Notes: a model not told the origin generated them from the letters alone. A DNA stretch of 64,000 nucleotides from Bryopsis sp. KO-2023 (GCA_030272585.1 BSYQ01000007.1:1988001-2052000); one strand, 5' to 3'. Shown: positions 40,399 to 53,221, counted from the stretch's first letter. Numbers and translations: made by a program.

Positions 40399-43011
40399 TA
40401 CACTGGAAGTAGACGTGTATATATACATCAAGTTGAATTTCTTGACATTCTTTACCACAAAAGGGATTTGGGCGTAAGTTTACCTGCTTTTCAGAAAAGT
40501 TATAGGATGGCTGTACGGAGAAGGGGGTGTTCCCACGGTCTGACATAGAAAAAGGCATTTCGTTGGATTTCTGTGGGAAAACCTCTTCATGTTCTAGGGT
40601 TGTCTGTGGGTTTTGCTTGTTTGCTTTTGTTTGTTTTTAGTCACAGATCAACAATGATGAGGGGGTCGGACATTCCCTTAGTCATCATTGTGATTTGTCA
40701 TGTTGTATTTACTCACTGCATGGGGATTATTTTTTTTCAATCGCATGGATGAGGGACCGGGGCTGCCCTCGGCATGCGATTTTCATTGTTTATTCTTTGC
40801 AGGTAAATTGATAAAAATTCTGAGGGGATGATTGTGAAGGGGCTGTTCAAGTGGGCACGGCTGTTGCCTCACGGGTGAAACCATTAAGGGATGTGTTTTT
40901 CTAGAAAGATCGAACTGTATATTCTGGGTCATCATGTTTGGGAGGATTAGTAGACAAGGGGCTGGAGAGTTGGGATTTTTTTTGGGGGGAGGTGGGCGTG
41001 GTGGAAAACCACCACAGGTTTGTGTTGAGGTGAGACTTGTCTGCCATTCTGAACTGATCAGCTGTATAAATCGATCATGGGATTGATCGTATTCATGAAC
41101 CTTACGAGTCTGTGTGTTTCTTGGTCCCTCGTACTGGTGGTATGTATGACTGAGTTGCATATTTTCAAGGCACCATCAACAATCCAGAAGCAATCGGGGT
41201 GATAACGAATTTATCCTCGCCTGGTGGCTGTGATCAATCACTTACAGAAATTGTTGTGTTTCCATGAATACGAATATATATATATATAACTCAGTCTCTT
41301 TTGTTTTTATGCTCAGAAGAGTATTCCTCACTGTACTGGGACGAAAACAGTACCGTACAGTACAGTCACCGTTCCCCTTTTCAATAACCCCTTGAACAAC
41401 TGAACCGATCAACCAATTTCCATCGAAATGGTGAACACAGGAAGTTGAAAGTCCAGGGGTAGAGAAAATAAAGGCTGGGACCTAGCCAATTCTGGTAATT
41501 ACTGGTGCTGAACAGGGATAGGAGGCCATCAAAGAAAGCTTTTGGTGAACTCTCTGCATCCACCAATGAACATGCTGACGAATTATTATGACATGCATTT
41601 TTCTGACGTTTGATCGTGTCTCAATCCAACAAGCAAAGATTTCTCAAACAATGAAATTCATTAAAAAAAAGCTATCCATTCCGACAAATCAAGAAACTCC
41701 CTTCTTGCATGTCGGGGCAAAATGAATGCCAGGCAGCATCTTCGCATGTAAGCATGTATGTTTGTTTTTCGGGGTAAAATGCCTACTTATTTTTGGAGGT
41801 GTTGATATGCCCATTTTTATATTTATGATTGACTGGATGTTAGTCTGGCGCAAGGATAAATATCTTCAAAATCTGTATGAGAATACCTTTTTGTTTGTAA
41901 GGTCACCTGACTTTTCTAGGGAAAAAAGAAAAGAAAAAGAAAAGAGGAAACAATTTGTTTGACGCAAAAAAAAATCCAAAGAAAGAAAAAGTGCAAGTTT
42001 TACAAGAACTGCAACAAACCGTCTTATGATATACATTCATACAATGAGTCAGAAAATCGACTTTTTTCTCCATTTTTTTTTTTTGTTGGCCGAACCCCAC
42101 CGCACCCCAACGCCCCAACACCTTTCTTTCCGCGATCATTTCCCAAATCCAACTTTTTTTCTGTCATTTTCTTGACCCCAAACCACGAAATCCTACAGAG
42201 TTCCAAGCACAACATTTTCTTTTCTTTGTTTTCCAAAAGATACTGACCGTGGCCAGGAGAGAACAAAAAAAAACAGGCAATACCAAAAGATATATTTATG
42301 TGTATATATATATTTATATTAAATATATATGTTCTGTGAAAAAAGAAACGGACCAAAACCTTGCAAATTCTACTTTGACCTGCAACCCCCACCCGGCCCC
42401 AAATTGAAAGTCTTTTCTCTTTTTTCTTTTTTTCTTTTTTTTTCGAAAACTCATATCCATATCGGCGATTGTGTTTTTTCTGCTCATGGATCCTCAACCC
42501 CCCCCCAAAATATTTCCCCATCACATTCGTTACATGCTAGGCCTGTTTTCCGGCCAAATCTACTCAAGTAGTTGATTTCAATGCTATAGAAGAAGCACTG
42601 CTTACAGCGTTTTGGCCTGATCACTGTGTGGCCCCAATTACTAATCCACCCAAAAATGTTCCATATTTCGAAATCCGCAGCAAACATATCCAAAGGTCTG
42701 ATCCAAAATTTTTTTGCTTGATCCAAAAAAAACAAACATTCTTTTGCTTGCTTCCTAAACATATTTTTCTCACTCTTTTCTCACTTTTTTCACATTTCTT
42801 TTTCCGACAACAAACGAGCCTCCCTCGAACGAACTGAAAAACTGATCGAGCGACTTCTTGATTCTTCTCATAACAAAAGGGCAGCGAAGCAAACCAACAA
42901 AACTGCATCCTAGTTGTTTTTTCTTTCCTTTTTTCATGCTTTTTTTTTTTTTTTAAATCGAGTGAAAACCTCCACTCGATCGCACCCCTCCCCCCTTCTA
43001 AACGACTCAAT
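40399..43011. other. Intergenic, low complexity
   Basis: AT-rich, with A/T homopolymers, short TA repeats at 41275-41288 and about 42296-42330, and T-G or C-A junction tracts near 40980 and 42498. No exon with convincing coding character on either strand. Confidence 0.5.
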
Positions 43012-44468
43012 CTAATTTTCTTTCCGGACATCGTCTGCGCTGCATTCCTCCGTCTGACATTGAGACTCAGCCTCAGCAGTTGCAAAAGAAACGCTGGAGT
43101 CCACGTCGCGGCCAGGTGCGATATCCCCCCCTTCTATTTTTGCTTTCATTTTCGCCCGATATTTCTGCAAATGACTGGCCACGTTCTCCCGATTCAGGCT
43201 GTGATGCCCTCTTTGTCGCATGAACTAAATACAAAAGAAAAAACACCACAAAAACGGATGCTTATTTTCGAATAGAATATATCAAGAGCATGTTGTCCCC
43301 CCCCCCTGGTGTCCCAATTAATCATGTCAATGCAACCAGAACAGATATCCAACATCTGTGCTCACTCATTAATTATGGAGTGAAATGAACTGGGCGAAAT
43401 ATATATTTATATATTTCAATCTGGTTCTAAATTGCAGCTGTCACAAAGAAACAAGCCCGCAGTAATTTTCCTGGTTACTTGCTGGTATTTATCGAACGTT
43501 TATCAAACAGAAATCCCAAGGTAAATAAATAAAATATACATGTAAAAATGTATATCAAACAACAGATTTCCCTTCGTGGCAAGCAAAGAGGGTGTGTTAT
43601 CTTTTCTTTTTTTCGGTTATCTTTACCTCCAGGATGGGCTTTGGTGTTGCTTTATCCAACCCCAACTGATTGACAGCTTCCTCGAACAAAAATTTCATCT
43701 GGGGGGTCCATAAAACTCTCCTTTTTTGAGAAGGGGGAAGCCGAGTATCCCCTTGATCATTCACATCATGCTGCCCCATCCCTGCTCAGCAACAGGTAAA
43801 TAACACTAAGGCCATTTTTTTCTTGTTCAACCAAACATTCCTCAAAACAAAAATTTATTGAAAGTTGCATGGACCCCTCTGATTCAACCTGGAACAGCTG
43901 TCACGAAATTTCACATGACTACAGTTCGGATATCTGAGAAAGACCAGGTGCCAATTTAACATAACAATAAGAAGTCAAGAAATTCGTTTTGCACTGGCCT
44001 CCAGCCATCGACAGACAACTACAATTCCTTTTCCCCTTGAGAATTTTTTTTTACCTCACCTTGGGCATTCAACCCCTCTGCTGTTGGATTCCAGACAGCC
44101 CCTCTGGGTGCTCCAGGCACAGTGGGTAAGACCGAGTGAAGCGGGGGCGGACTGACTCTGGACCTGTCAGTCGGACAGGGATAATACCATGGCGGGCACA
44201 GAACCGGGGGCGCCACAGCGAAGCAAGGTGGGGTTTGTGGAGGTGGGGGGAACTGCGGCCACCAGGCGCTTTGTTGGCTGCTTTCTCGACTCACGGGTTC
44301 TTGCTCGTGATGTCCGGGGACGTTGAAAGCATCCGCCAAAGCGGGGGGAATCAGCATGTGCCCGAGGGGAACCATCTCGTTGGCACTGGGCAGCTCCATC
44401 CGGAAAGGTATCGTTTGTGGAGGGAAACCGTCGGCGCTCGCTTTCTTGGTTGGGAGGCTCTCCAGCAT
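43012..44468 (-). CDS. GARP (B-motif) transcription factor
   Basis: Three exons, 44468-44060, 43781-43627 and 43224-43012, join in phase (1, then 0) to 258 residues. The first exon is Pro-rich (WWPQFPPPPQTPP) and probably a disordered regulatory region. The B motif spans exons 2-3, about residues 154-212: KRRVLWTPQMKFLFEEAVNQ, LGLDKATPKPILE, then LNRENVASHLQKYR. WTPQ and SHLQKYR are hallmarks of the plant GARP family (type-B response regulators, LUX/PCL1, GLK), which bind short AT-containing sites such as GATT or GATWCG. The wording is nearest to type-B regulators and LUX, but no receiver domain is visible. The stop is 69 codons into exon 3. Upstream exons cannot be excluded. Confidence 0.85.
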
Positions 44469-45001
44469 CGTGAGTTCAGCTCCTTGGGAGGAGAACTCTG
44501 GATTCCAGAATTGTAAGGTCCCCTGGACTGACTGGCGCGAAATTGGATTCGACCTGTGAATTTACGCTAAGTTTGTGCGATGGCCCAAGTCTGGCAATTT
44601 CGCAGAGAGTCATGGAGTTCAGTTTTTAAACAATGGCGGCCAGTGGATGCAGAAGGGTGCTGTGGGAAGTTTTTTCTTGCAGCCTGGATTGCGAAGGGGT
44701 ACACTGAGTGAGATGCACCTGGGTACCACCAGTCCAAGGAAAACCTTTCTCCTTGTCAATGAAATCAAATCAAAGATTACACACATACAGAAGCTTTCTC
44801 CTTGTGGTGGCTTCTGCATTGTCAGACCAGTTCCATCAGGAAAACACAAATCCACCATCCTTCTTGGCGTTGAGTGAGACCCTACTGTCTTCGGGAAGTC
44901 TTGTCCCTTGATTCGGTCCACAGCACAAGTCCATCCCTCACGAAACCGAGCGAATTTTCAGTCTTGGCAGCGTGAACGAACCGAATCTGTCAGTGCGTTA
45001 G
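44469..45001. other. Divergent intergenic region
   Basis: Lies between the start of the minus-strand GARP gene and the start of the plus-strand protease homologue, so it should hold both promoters. No TATA or other element stands out. Confidence 0.4.
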
Positions 45002-47159
45002 ATGAAAATACTTGGCGCCATGGGGGGTCCAACGTGCATCTCGATCGTTTTGAGCTTTTTCGCGGTGGTTGCCGTGGTCGTGGGGGAACCCATTCGATTG
45101 GAAGATGCCACTTTGGGTAGGGGTGAGATCCTTCTTTCCCTTCAATTCATGAAGGGAATTCGTAGTGCAGGCGGAGCAGCTGGATCGACGATTTTCTCAG
45201 CGTCTGCCAGAGAGAACCTGTTCTTGCCTGGCTCCACGACTTAAGTCTTTCAAGCTTGAAAGATCGGTTTTTGGATGGACAACAGATATTATCAGCCGCT
45301 CGAGCGCTTATTGCAACGCAACAATCCCAGACCGACCTCCCATTGCGGCGCCGCCACAATGCGATCTCCAGTTCAGCGTCTGAACATCGATCGTTTTGTT
45401 CCACCTCAGAAACACAGCTAATTTTTGCATGTCAGTTGAAGTAATGCAACCAGCTCCATCATATCTGAAGAATCCCCACGCTTTCCTGTTCTCACATGCA
45501 CAGGTACAAACAGGCAGCTTCTTCAGTTTGGGGGTCAGACTCTGCCTCCAGATTTCGTGGTCCCTGAAATGAACTGCTCGCGTCAGGGACAATTTCCGTA
45601 CATGGTGTCGGTGCGGGACAGGGCTGGGGATCATCTGTGTGGTGGAGTGGTGATCGCTGAAGATGCTGTTTTGACTGCTGCACATTGCATCGATGTCAGA
45701 TTTTCTGCGAACAGTAACCCAACGCCCATGGTTTATCTGGGAGGCTTGGACAGGGACAACCCCATTGAGGTGGGAATTCTGCTGCACTCTCTTCAACCAT
45801 GCTGCGTTCATAAGCAACTCAGTGGTGTTAATCGATCAATCAACACCATTGGCACAACCAGGATTTTAGGGAAAAGGGGGCCATAGTATTTCTTGGGGGG
45901 GGGGGGGGATTTTTGTCAATTTTTTTTTTGGGGGGGAGGAGGGGTAAAAAGCAATTTGATTGAGGGATGGTGTTGTTGATTTCTGGTGGATTTCTTTTTT
46001 TGCTCCCTTATTTTTATTTTATTTTTTTTTGGGGGGGGGGCAGAAATTTGTTTAAATACAAATTAACCCCCCCTCCCCCCCTTTGCACCCTTTTTGCAAC
46101 ATTGATGGCTGTTCTTGTCACTTGAGCATTGGTTTCACCAATCCATCACTCAGATCACTCCTGTCTTTGGTTGCTGAAAAAAGCATTTTTTGCTCTTCCA
46201 GAAACGTCAGACAGTCAGACCACTGCTTCCTAAGGGATGGACTGGCGATCCATTAGATGGCAGCGATATCGCAATTCTGAAGCTGGACAAGCCCACATGT
46301 TTGAAACCCATTCCAGCGCTGGGGAACAGGATGAAACCCAACCAAGAGGTTAACTTTTTGGGCTACGGGCGTAGCAGCATCGGAGGCTCCTTTTCGTACA
46401 TTCTTGGAGCTGGGAAATTCCGTTACCTGACGAACAAAAACTGCAGTGCGACTTTCGATTTGAAAACCAAGCTGACTTTCAACGATATTTGCATCAAGGG
46501 ACCTAATTCTGCAGGAGTATGTGTTGGTGAGGATATTTTTGGAATGCACGAATTGTTTGTCATATTGACACAATCGATTAAGTATATACGTACCTATCTT
46601 TGTTTTTCGTTCCAAGAATTTTTTTTCTTAGTCATGCGTTCCTGATGACTCACCAGAATGGAAAACACGAGAATTTGAAAGAAATATGTTGAAAACAAAT
46701 TTGGACAGTGAAATCGCATGATCTGGGGAGTCATCAGTGAACCAACTGTAACATTCCTACAACTTGTTTTAAAGTGTATAATGTTAATAGCAGAAAAACA
46801 GAAAGGTAAAAAAACCAAAAATGGCAAGCAACGGTCCATCGCGCATCGAGAATCGCAGTTGCTGTTGCGTAAACTGGAAAATTCGAAAAGAATTGAAATA
46901 AGCGAGGTTTTATCTTTTCTTGTCTTTCCTTTCCTAATATTTGCTGATCCTAGGCGATGATGGCGGACCAGCCATGGTGAGACCCACTCCATTTGAATTC
47001 AAGGATCGATTGGTTGGCATTGCATCCTATGCCACTGGGGACTGCACAGATGCTGATGCTGTCACCATCTTCACAAGAGTCAAAGCCCATCTCAAGTGGA
47101 TCCGAGAAAGCTGTAAGAACCTAACCCCACTTTTTTGCCTCCCTTCATCTTTGCAGTGA
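45002..47159 (+). CDS. Secreted S1-family (trypsin-like) protease homologue, Ser replaced by Asp
   Basis: Four exons, 45002-45122, 45552-45769, 46202-46526 and 46954-47159, join in phase to 289 residues. The N-terminus is a signal peptide (MKILGAMGG, then hydrophobic to VVAVVVG). The S1 fold follows: FPYMVSVRDRAG, CGGVVIAEDAVLTAAHC (His about 84), GSDIAILKLDKP (Asp about 134), and at the active-site loop GDDGGPAM where the family has GDSGGP. The nucleophile Ser is thus Asp (about 224), so a catalytically dead homologue is expected. Later FTRVKAHLKWI matches the S1 C-terminal helix. The exon 1 donor could also lie 8 bp upstream. The end may differ, since GTAAGA at 47113 could be another donor. 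Confidence 0.75.
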
Positions 47160-49680
47160 TGGAGGGGGTGGCGCGCTTGTTGAGAAAAACGTTTCTGACA
47201 GAGGGTTTCTGAAGTTTGCACAAACACAACGATCGAATATTCCAAATCGATGCTGTTTTGCCCCTTGTCAGAAATGTGTGGACGTGGAGGTGTTTTTTCT
47301 GCTGGAAATTGGTGGGGAACGAAAAATGATTTCCCACTGTTGATTTATTTTATATTTTTTTTCTGCTTGGCAAAAAGCAAAACCAGTAGTATATTTTTCT
47401 CTTGTTGTGTTTACAGTGAAGGATTGAAGAAATCGATCCTGGGAAGCTGGGTTTTGTTGGTGGGCCGTCTATCATTTTCCCCTTAAAGAAGACAAATTGG
47501 GCTGCATCCTCATGTATTACACCATTTTGGGAGTGCAGTTTTGGAATGGCTTCCCTCCCGCCCCCTTTTTCTAGCCCTTAAGTTTTCTCATAGATTTATT
47601 GTTTTCTTGGGCCTTTGAAAATGGCAAACTCTCAAAACGGTTTCTTCTGAAGGATTTTTTTGGGTACATAGTTTTATGTTGGGGTTAGGTCCCCATTCTT
47701 TTGATTGGTTCTTTCATCAGGGAAGGGCCACGTGTTCGTGAAGCGCCAAGACCGATGTTGTTGTTGATAAAAAGAAAAAGTTGACCGTGTTTTCAGAGGA
47801 ATAGACGAATACTTTGTAATGCCTGCCTGTTTTACAATAACAGTTTCCTTAACACAACAAGGTTGATTTTCCTGCCGACAACTGTTCTGTGTTCCTGTCG
47901 TTCAACATCGAATCGATGACAAAAGGTTTCATGACCTTTGTCGAAGCCCCTTTATCCGTGACTATTATCTTCCTTTCATATTTGGCCATGTGTGAGAATG
48001 TATTATTGTTTTTCCTGAAAACTTGATTGGCTTACTTCTTTCACAAAGCTGGGAATGATATTTGTGTGTTTTCATCAAACCACAAAAATTTGATTTGCTG
48101 TCCAGAAAAAACAAACAGAAAAACCAGCGGGAAGATAAAAGACAGTGGAAAAAAAAAGATTTTTGATTGCATAGTGACCCAAGGCCCTGAGGTGAGCAAC
48201 CAAGAAAATGCATTTCCCCTTTTCGAGAAAGAGTTAATGGGGTGTATTCCATCCTATTGATATTAAAAGACCAGTTTTGATTTTTTTTTCCTTTCAAAAA
48301 TCCCTGACACGATCCCCCCCAAAAAAAACAAAAGCGTGCTAAAACACATGTTCAATATTTTTACATTTCAGTTTTTTTTGGGAGGATTTGGTTCAGTGCC
48401 CATGAGTGGTTTCTTTTTGTCGGTTGCAGTTTCTTATTTGATAATCTTCATCTTCTCCGATGTCCTTTTCGATGAGTAAAATATGAAAAATTCTACCTCT
48501 GGGCAGTAATGATAAACATAAGCAGTTGAGCAAAAAACTGAACTTGTGATGGGAAATGGTCTGAAAGACACTACCATCATATGCAAAATAAAACAAAATC
48601 AAGCATGAAGGCGTGATCAGGTCAAATTTCCCCACTCCAACCAAAGGCAAGAATCGAAAGGCCATCTGTTTTTTCCGCGAGGTGTCTACCATCTTTTGAA
48701 TAACACAACAATGATACAACTTTTTTTTATTATCTCCAAAAAGAATGTCCAGATGTCAGACATCGGGCTGTCCTATCGCCACACTTCTTCTCTTCTCCAG
48801 ATTGAGGTTAAGCTGGAACAGATTTCAAGCAATGGACTGTCCTATCGTCACTCACTTTTCTCTACCCAATAGAAATAGACCGACCCCCTTGGATGCGAGT
48901 TCCTCTTCCCAAGTAAACTTCCATAAACGAGGTTCATCCACAAAAATCCATCTTGAATCAGTGGTAATGGTCCAATATCTGAGGTCCAGTGTGGGTACTC
49001 ATTCCACCAAATATGTATGTAGAGCTTGTCTTGAGCAAAGCATTTCCGACAGTTTTGAAATCTTCCTATCCACACATGCAGGCTTGATAGCACCACCACC
49101 ATTGTTTTTATTCTCCTGATTGAGCCCAGTCGCTCGATTTTCTCCAAATCACCCTACCAACCACCAAGTAAACTAACTGATCACCAGTGGAAACTCTCGT
49201 TGGGAAGTCATGCACATCACCAAGCAAACGTACAATTTCACCTGGGTGGTTGTATCATCTTCTTAACAAAAAAATAGACATATTTTTAGATTTTCATTTT
49301 TCATCGGAGATGGACCATTGTCATCTACATCGAATGATCTGAATTCGCGTTGTCATCTTGTATTCGAATCCAAGCATCCAAATGGCTTGATTCTACAATA
49401 AAATGTGATTTCTATGCAATACTATAAATAGTCCTCACCTTATGAACAGGTTTCATAGGCACAGGATAAATTGACACTCTTATCCCTGCTCCAATTCTTC
49501 CTCCTCCGATATCAGCAATTTTTCACAGTCTTTTCCCTGCCCCAATTCTTCCTCCTCCAATATCAACATACACAATTGACTTCAACATGAAGGCACATTC
49601 CTGATTCCTGATTCCTGTCTTCAGCATTTTCCCTGTACATGTCAGCAACCACAAAAAAGGATTGGATGAACGGTACTCAC
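47160..49680. other. Intergenic with first copy of a 1.2-kb repeat
   Basis: Holds the repeat copy described next. From 48.7 to 49.5 kb the minus strand has short open pieces (for example GEIVRLLGDVHDFPTRVSTG at about 49.2 kb) that may be further exons of the gene at 49.68-50.02 kb. I could not chain them with confidence. Confidence 0.35.
47499..48624. repeat. 1.2-kb dispersed repeat, copy 1
   Basis: It starts GGGCTGCATCCTCAT and ends AAGGCGTGATCAGGT. The match to 53222-54433 in the same orientation is interrupted by small indels. No ORF and no terminal repeats seen. Confidence 0.85.
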
Positions 49681-50017
49681 CTAGGGGGAACAGCCCTGTA
49701 CCATTCACTGTACAGAATATGCTGCAAAGATTCAATCAATGCTGAGCAGGTGTTTTTGTCACATGATCCAAATTACATATCCAAACTGAGCTGAATCTCT
49801 TGTTTTTCGTATTCACGCGTATTGGGTTAATTATTTATTTAACCCAATAAATAATTATAAATAATAATAAAAGTCAACACCACAGCAGGTAGTACTCACC
49901 AACATCACAACAGTTGTCCATATCGGGGGAGTTCAGCAATTGTTCCACCCAATTCTGCACGCATCTCCTTTGCCGTATTGCCAAAATATCGCTTGTGACA
50001 GAATGAATACAATCCTC
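49681..50017 (-). CDS. Unrecognised gene, two phase-matched exons
   Basis: Exons 50017-49900 and 49741-49681 have AG/GTGAGT borders. The first leaves phase 1 and the second continues in frame: EDCIHSVTSDILAIRQRRCV, then MDNCCDV, then LIESLQHILYSEWYRAVPP. A third exon (from about 49641, R-ENAEDRNQESGMC...) may follow. The piece is Cys-bearing and helical. I recognise no family, and neither start nor stop is known. Belief rests on the strong splice signals and the phase match. Confidence 0.4.
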
Positions 50018-50262
50018 CTGATGATTTTGAAGGTAATATGCACTTTCTTTGTAGATAAACAAATGAAAACAAATATGACTAATCATGTTTGATTAGTCCT
50101 CTCCAACCGACGATTCCATAATCACCACCTGGCAAACTTAGTACTACTGCCACCGCCCATCTCTCCTCAAATTGCTCCACAAGTCACTCCACCTCCATCA
50201 TGTCTTTTTTTTTGTTCCATCTTTTAATTTTGAATATTCTCCCCAAACAGATTTTGAAAATA

Positions 50263-50615
50263 ACATAATGCAGTCCCATCTAACGCCATTTTTTTTTTTT
50301 TTGCTTTTTCAGTTTTTTTGCAGCCTTGACTGAGTTGACCCACCTACCCCAACAGCTTTTGAGAATAACATAATGCAATCCCATCTAACCCCATTTTTGT
50401 TTTCTTTTATAATTTTTTTCAGCTTGGGCTGAATATCCCCACCTATCCCCATTTTCTTTTTTTAGCTTTTATATTTTTTTTCAGCCTTCGCTGAATTTCC
50501 CAACCTATCCCCATTTTCTTTTTTTTGCTTTTATATTTTTTTGCAGCCTTCGCTGAACTTCCCCACCTATCCCCATTTTTTTTTTTTGCTTTTATGTGTT
50601 TTTTTTTAGCCTAAG
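50263..50615. repeat. Tandem repeat, unit about 65-70 bp
   Basis: The motifs CCCACCTATCCCCATTTT, T-run, GCTTTTATATTTTTTTGCAG and CCTTCGCTGAA recur about four times, the first copies being more diverged (CCTTGACTGAGTTGACCC). It lies just downstream of the coiled-coil gene. Confidence 0.75.
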
Positions 50616-50629
50616 AGAACAAAATAGTT

Positions 50630-51530
50630 TTAAAGTCTTTTGACAGCAAACACGACAATGCCTATGATTGCAATGCCATGCGCCCAACTGTTCCTCCACC
50701 ACTTTTTTTTTCCCTCCACCTCTCCACTCTCGGCATCCAGCAGAGAGGACCCAGCAGAGCAATTGACCTTCTCGCTCTCTGCTTTCTCCACCTCCAGGGT
50801 CTGACCGACTTGTGGAAACAACCCCTCCACGCTCTCACCCTCTCCACCAACAGCCATAATGCCCGACCTGGTAGCCATTGCAGCATTCTCCACCTCAGCA
50901 AGCCGTCGATTCGCCGAATGCAGCTGACCCTCGACATCAGCTCTCTCCGCTTCACTCCTCTCCAGGGCCCCCTGCAGAGAACTGATGTCTGCCTTGGCCA
51001 CATGCAGCTGGGTCCGGAGATCTTCAATGCTGGATCCCAGCTTGTGGTTCTGAAGAATGCCTTGGTTGAGGCTCTTCCACAGCTCCATGACCTCTGTGTT
51101 CAAGTCCTCTTTTGTAGCCTGTAGCATTGTAAGAGGAAAAAAGGGTCATGAAACCAAGAACACACCCAAATATCAGAAAACAGGAGCAACACAACAAAGA
51201 TTGAAGCTATGTTCTCTTAGAAAGAATTTGCTTCCTCACCTTCAAGCTTTCGACAGTCTGGTTGAGCCTCCGGTTTTCCGATCGAGATTCCTCCAGCTGC
51301 GTGTGGAGGAACCTGATCTCGTCCTCGGGCCGAGACTGGGTTGCGAGGGAAGCTTGTGGCAGGTGTAGGGGCTGCAGACCTGTGTCGACGATTGACGACA
51401 AGTCGAGGAGGGGAACTTCTCTTGGCCGCCTGATGGTCCGTGTTGTTCCGAGGGCTGATGGCAGTTCAGTATCATCGTCGAAGAAAAGGCCAGCAGCGGA
51501 AAACACATCCTCCCACCAGGCTGGTTCCAA
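50630..51530 (-). CDS. Coiled-coil protein with C-terminal membrane anchor
   Basis: Two exons are clear: one from at least 51530 down to 51240, and 51118-50630, joined in phase 0 (...TVESLK | ATKEDLNTE...). An acidic N-terminal part (EPAWWEDVFSAAGLFFDDD) leads to coiled coil across the junction (HTQLEESRSENRRLNQTVES, then LRTQLHVAKADISSLQGALE). At the very C-terminus, after KKKWWRNS, lies one membrane segment (HGIAIIGIVVFAVKRL), which fits a tail-anchored protein facing the cytosol, on ER, nuclear envelope or Golgi. Upstream, the exon is open to about 51590, and another likely exon lies near 51933-52060 (YSAKTSLFQRAEAESMEE). I could not fix the start. WIT-type or golgin-like proteins share this build, but I see no specific match. 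Confidence 0.6.
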
Positions 51531-52215
51531 GTCGTCGTGTTCTGAGGGGGGGGGTCTCGAGCTCTTCTCTAGAGGTCTTGTAGATGTCGCTGGGCTCCTG
51601 GTGTGGGGCCGTCACCTAAAAAACGGTGGCAAGGAAATAAACATGCATGCACACAGCACCCAAAGGGAGTTTCCCCAGCCAAGCGAAACGGTGGCAAGAG
51701 AAGATTCGTTCCTCCCAAAAGAACGACAGGGTATCATCAACACGGCGTCCGCCAAATCGGGCGAGTGATTTTGAAAGCGAAAAATAATGACCGCCGACTT
51801 TGGCGCGAGAACTGGCAGCCAGGAGACGCTCGTCGAAACGAAGCAGTGTCCAAAAAAAACGATAGGAACTCCAATTCAACAAAATAACGACAAGAAAACC
51901 TTGAAGGAATGAATTGCAGAACCAAGAGCTACACGATAGACCCACCTCTTCCATGCTTTCAGCCTCCGCACGTTGAAACAGACTTGTCTTGGCAGAATAG
52001 GCGTCGACAATAGATTTCAAAATGCGGTTCAGTGCAAGGAAAACGAAAAAGCAAAAGAGCATTCGTTCTGCAGTGGTTTGTTTTGCCAGTTTCTAGTCAC
52101 CACCAAGTGCGTCCTGCGCCGCAAGACGATTAGTCATGACTTGGAAGTTCATGATTGAGATGTACCCAGAGCAATACATTACATTGGACAATTATGACTC
52201 ATTGGTCCATGTAAT

Positions 52216-52358
52216 TGTGAAGGGGTATTCACCAAGTCGTGTATAGGACACCAATACCAAGAGATATTACATTCACCTCAGTCCTCCCTTAAATAACCAT
52301 TCACGTGAGAACCGTACCGCCAACCAATAATACCCAACTGCCGGTCTGACTCACTACA
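52216..52358 (-). repeat. LTR of second TRIM (left)
   Basis: 143 bp. In element sense this is the 3' LTR, next to the purine tract. Confidence 0.85.
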
Positions 52359-52932
52359 GTATTTCCCCCCAAGGTTGGATCGCGTCCTCGCGTCCTACAA
52401 ACTTATCCACACCCAATTCTGTATCAACAAAGAAACACCAACGAAGCCACGATCAATCCCTCGTTCGACCCAAAACCTTGGCAACACTGTCGAAAATCAC
52501 TCTCACATTCCACAAATCTCTGCACAAAATGGTCTCCAGCTCTTCCTTCGCTTCATGGTCGTACTGCCGTGGTTCACGCTGCACCGCCACCGTCGTGTCG
52601 AAAACCCCTCCCTGGGCCCACCGCGCTCGTCGTGCCAGCGCCACCGTACTCGCCACCATCCCTCGCTCCTCGGAACTCTCTGTAGACATAATTAATAACA
52701 ATTGCGGAATCCATCGTCTCCGTTGACCTTTCTGCTTCGAACTCGACGCCTGTAGACGGGGTCACTGAAGCCGCGCCAACACACGCCAGCGTCCATTCGC
52801 AGCTCTCTCTGTGGTCCTGAGGTAACCTCCCTCACCCACTCTGTCTTCACGCCGCTTGTATCACAACCGTTCCTTCCCCCTGACTCTGGTTGGCTCCTTT
52901 CGGACCACGACTCCCCTTCTTGGTCACCAAAC

Positions 52933-53075
52933 TGTGAAGGGGTATTCACCAAGTCGTGTATAGGACACCAATACCAAGAGATATTACATTCACCTCAGTC
53001 CTCCCTTAAGTAACCATTCACGTGAGAACCGTACCGCCAACCAATAATACCCAACTGCCGGTCTGACTCACTACA
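52933..53075 (-). repeat. LTR of second TRIM (right)
   Basis: 143 bp. In element sense this is the 5' LTR. GTAAT follows. Confidence 0.85.
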
Positions 53076-53221
53076 GTAATCCTGTTTCTGATGAGTCATC
53101 AAAAGTTCTTTTGAACGTCTATCGCTGATTGCTGGTGAATGGGCATGATGTATGGAGCTGAGGAAAAAAAAAGAGTGGCGGAATGACGATTTTTTGTCAT
53201 TCTACACTTGGAAGAACACAA

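Larger units (their letters stand above)
52216..53075 (-). mobile_element. Second TRIM-type LTR element, 860 bp
   Basis: 143-bp direct repeats 52216-52358 and 52933-53075 (TGTGAAGGGG...CTCACTACA) with one visible difference, flanked by GTAAT at 52211-52215 and 53076-53080. On the minus strand the purine tract GGGGGGAAATAC precedes the LTR at 52358 and TGGTGACCAAG follows the other, so the element points to the minus strand with a primer unlike that of the other LTR elements here. The interior (574 bp) has minus-strand ORFs of up to 86 codons that I do not recognise. Confidence 0.85.
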
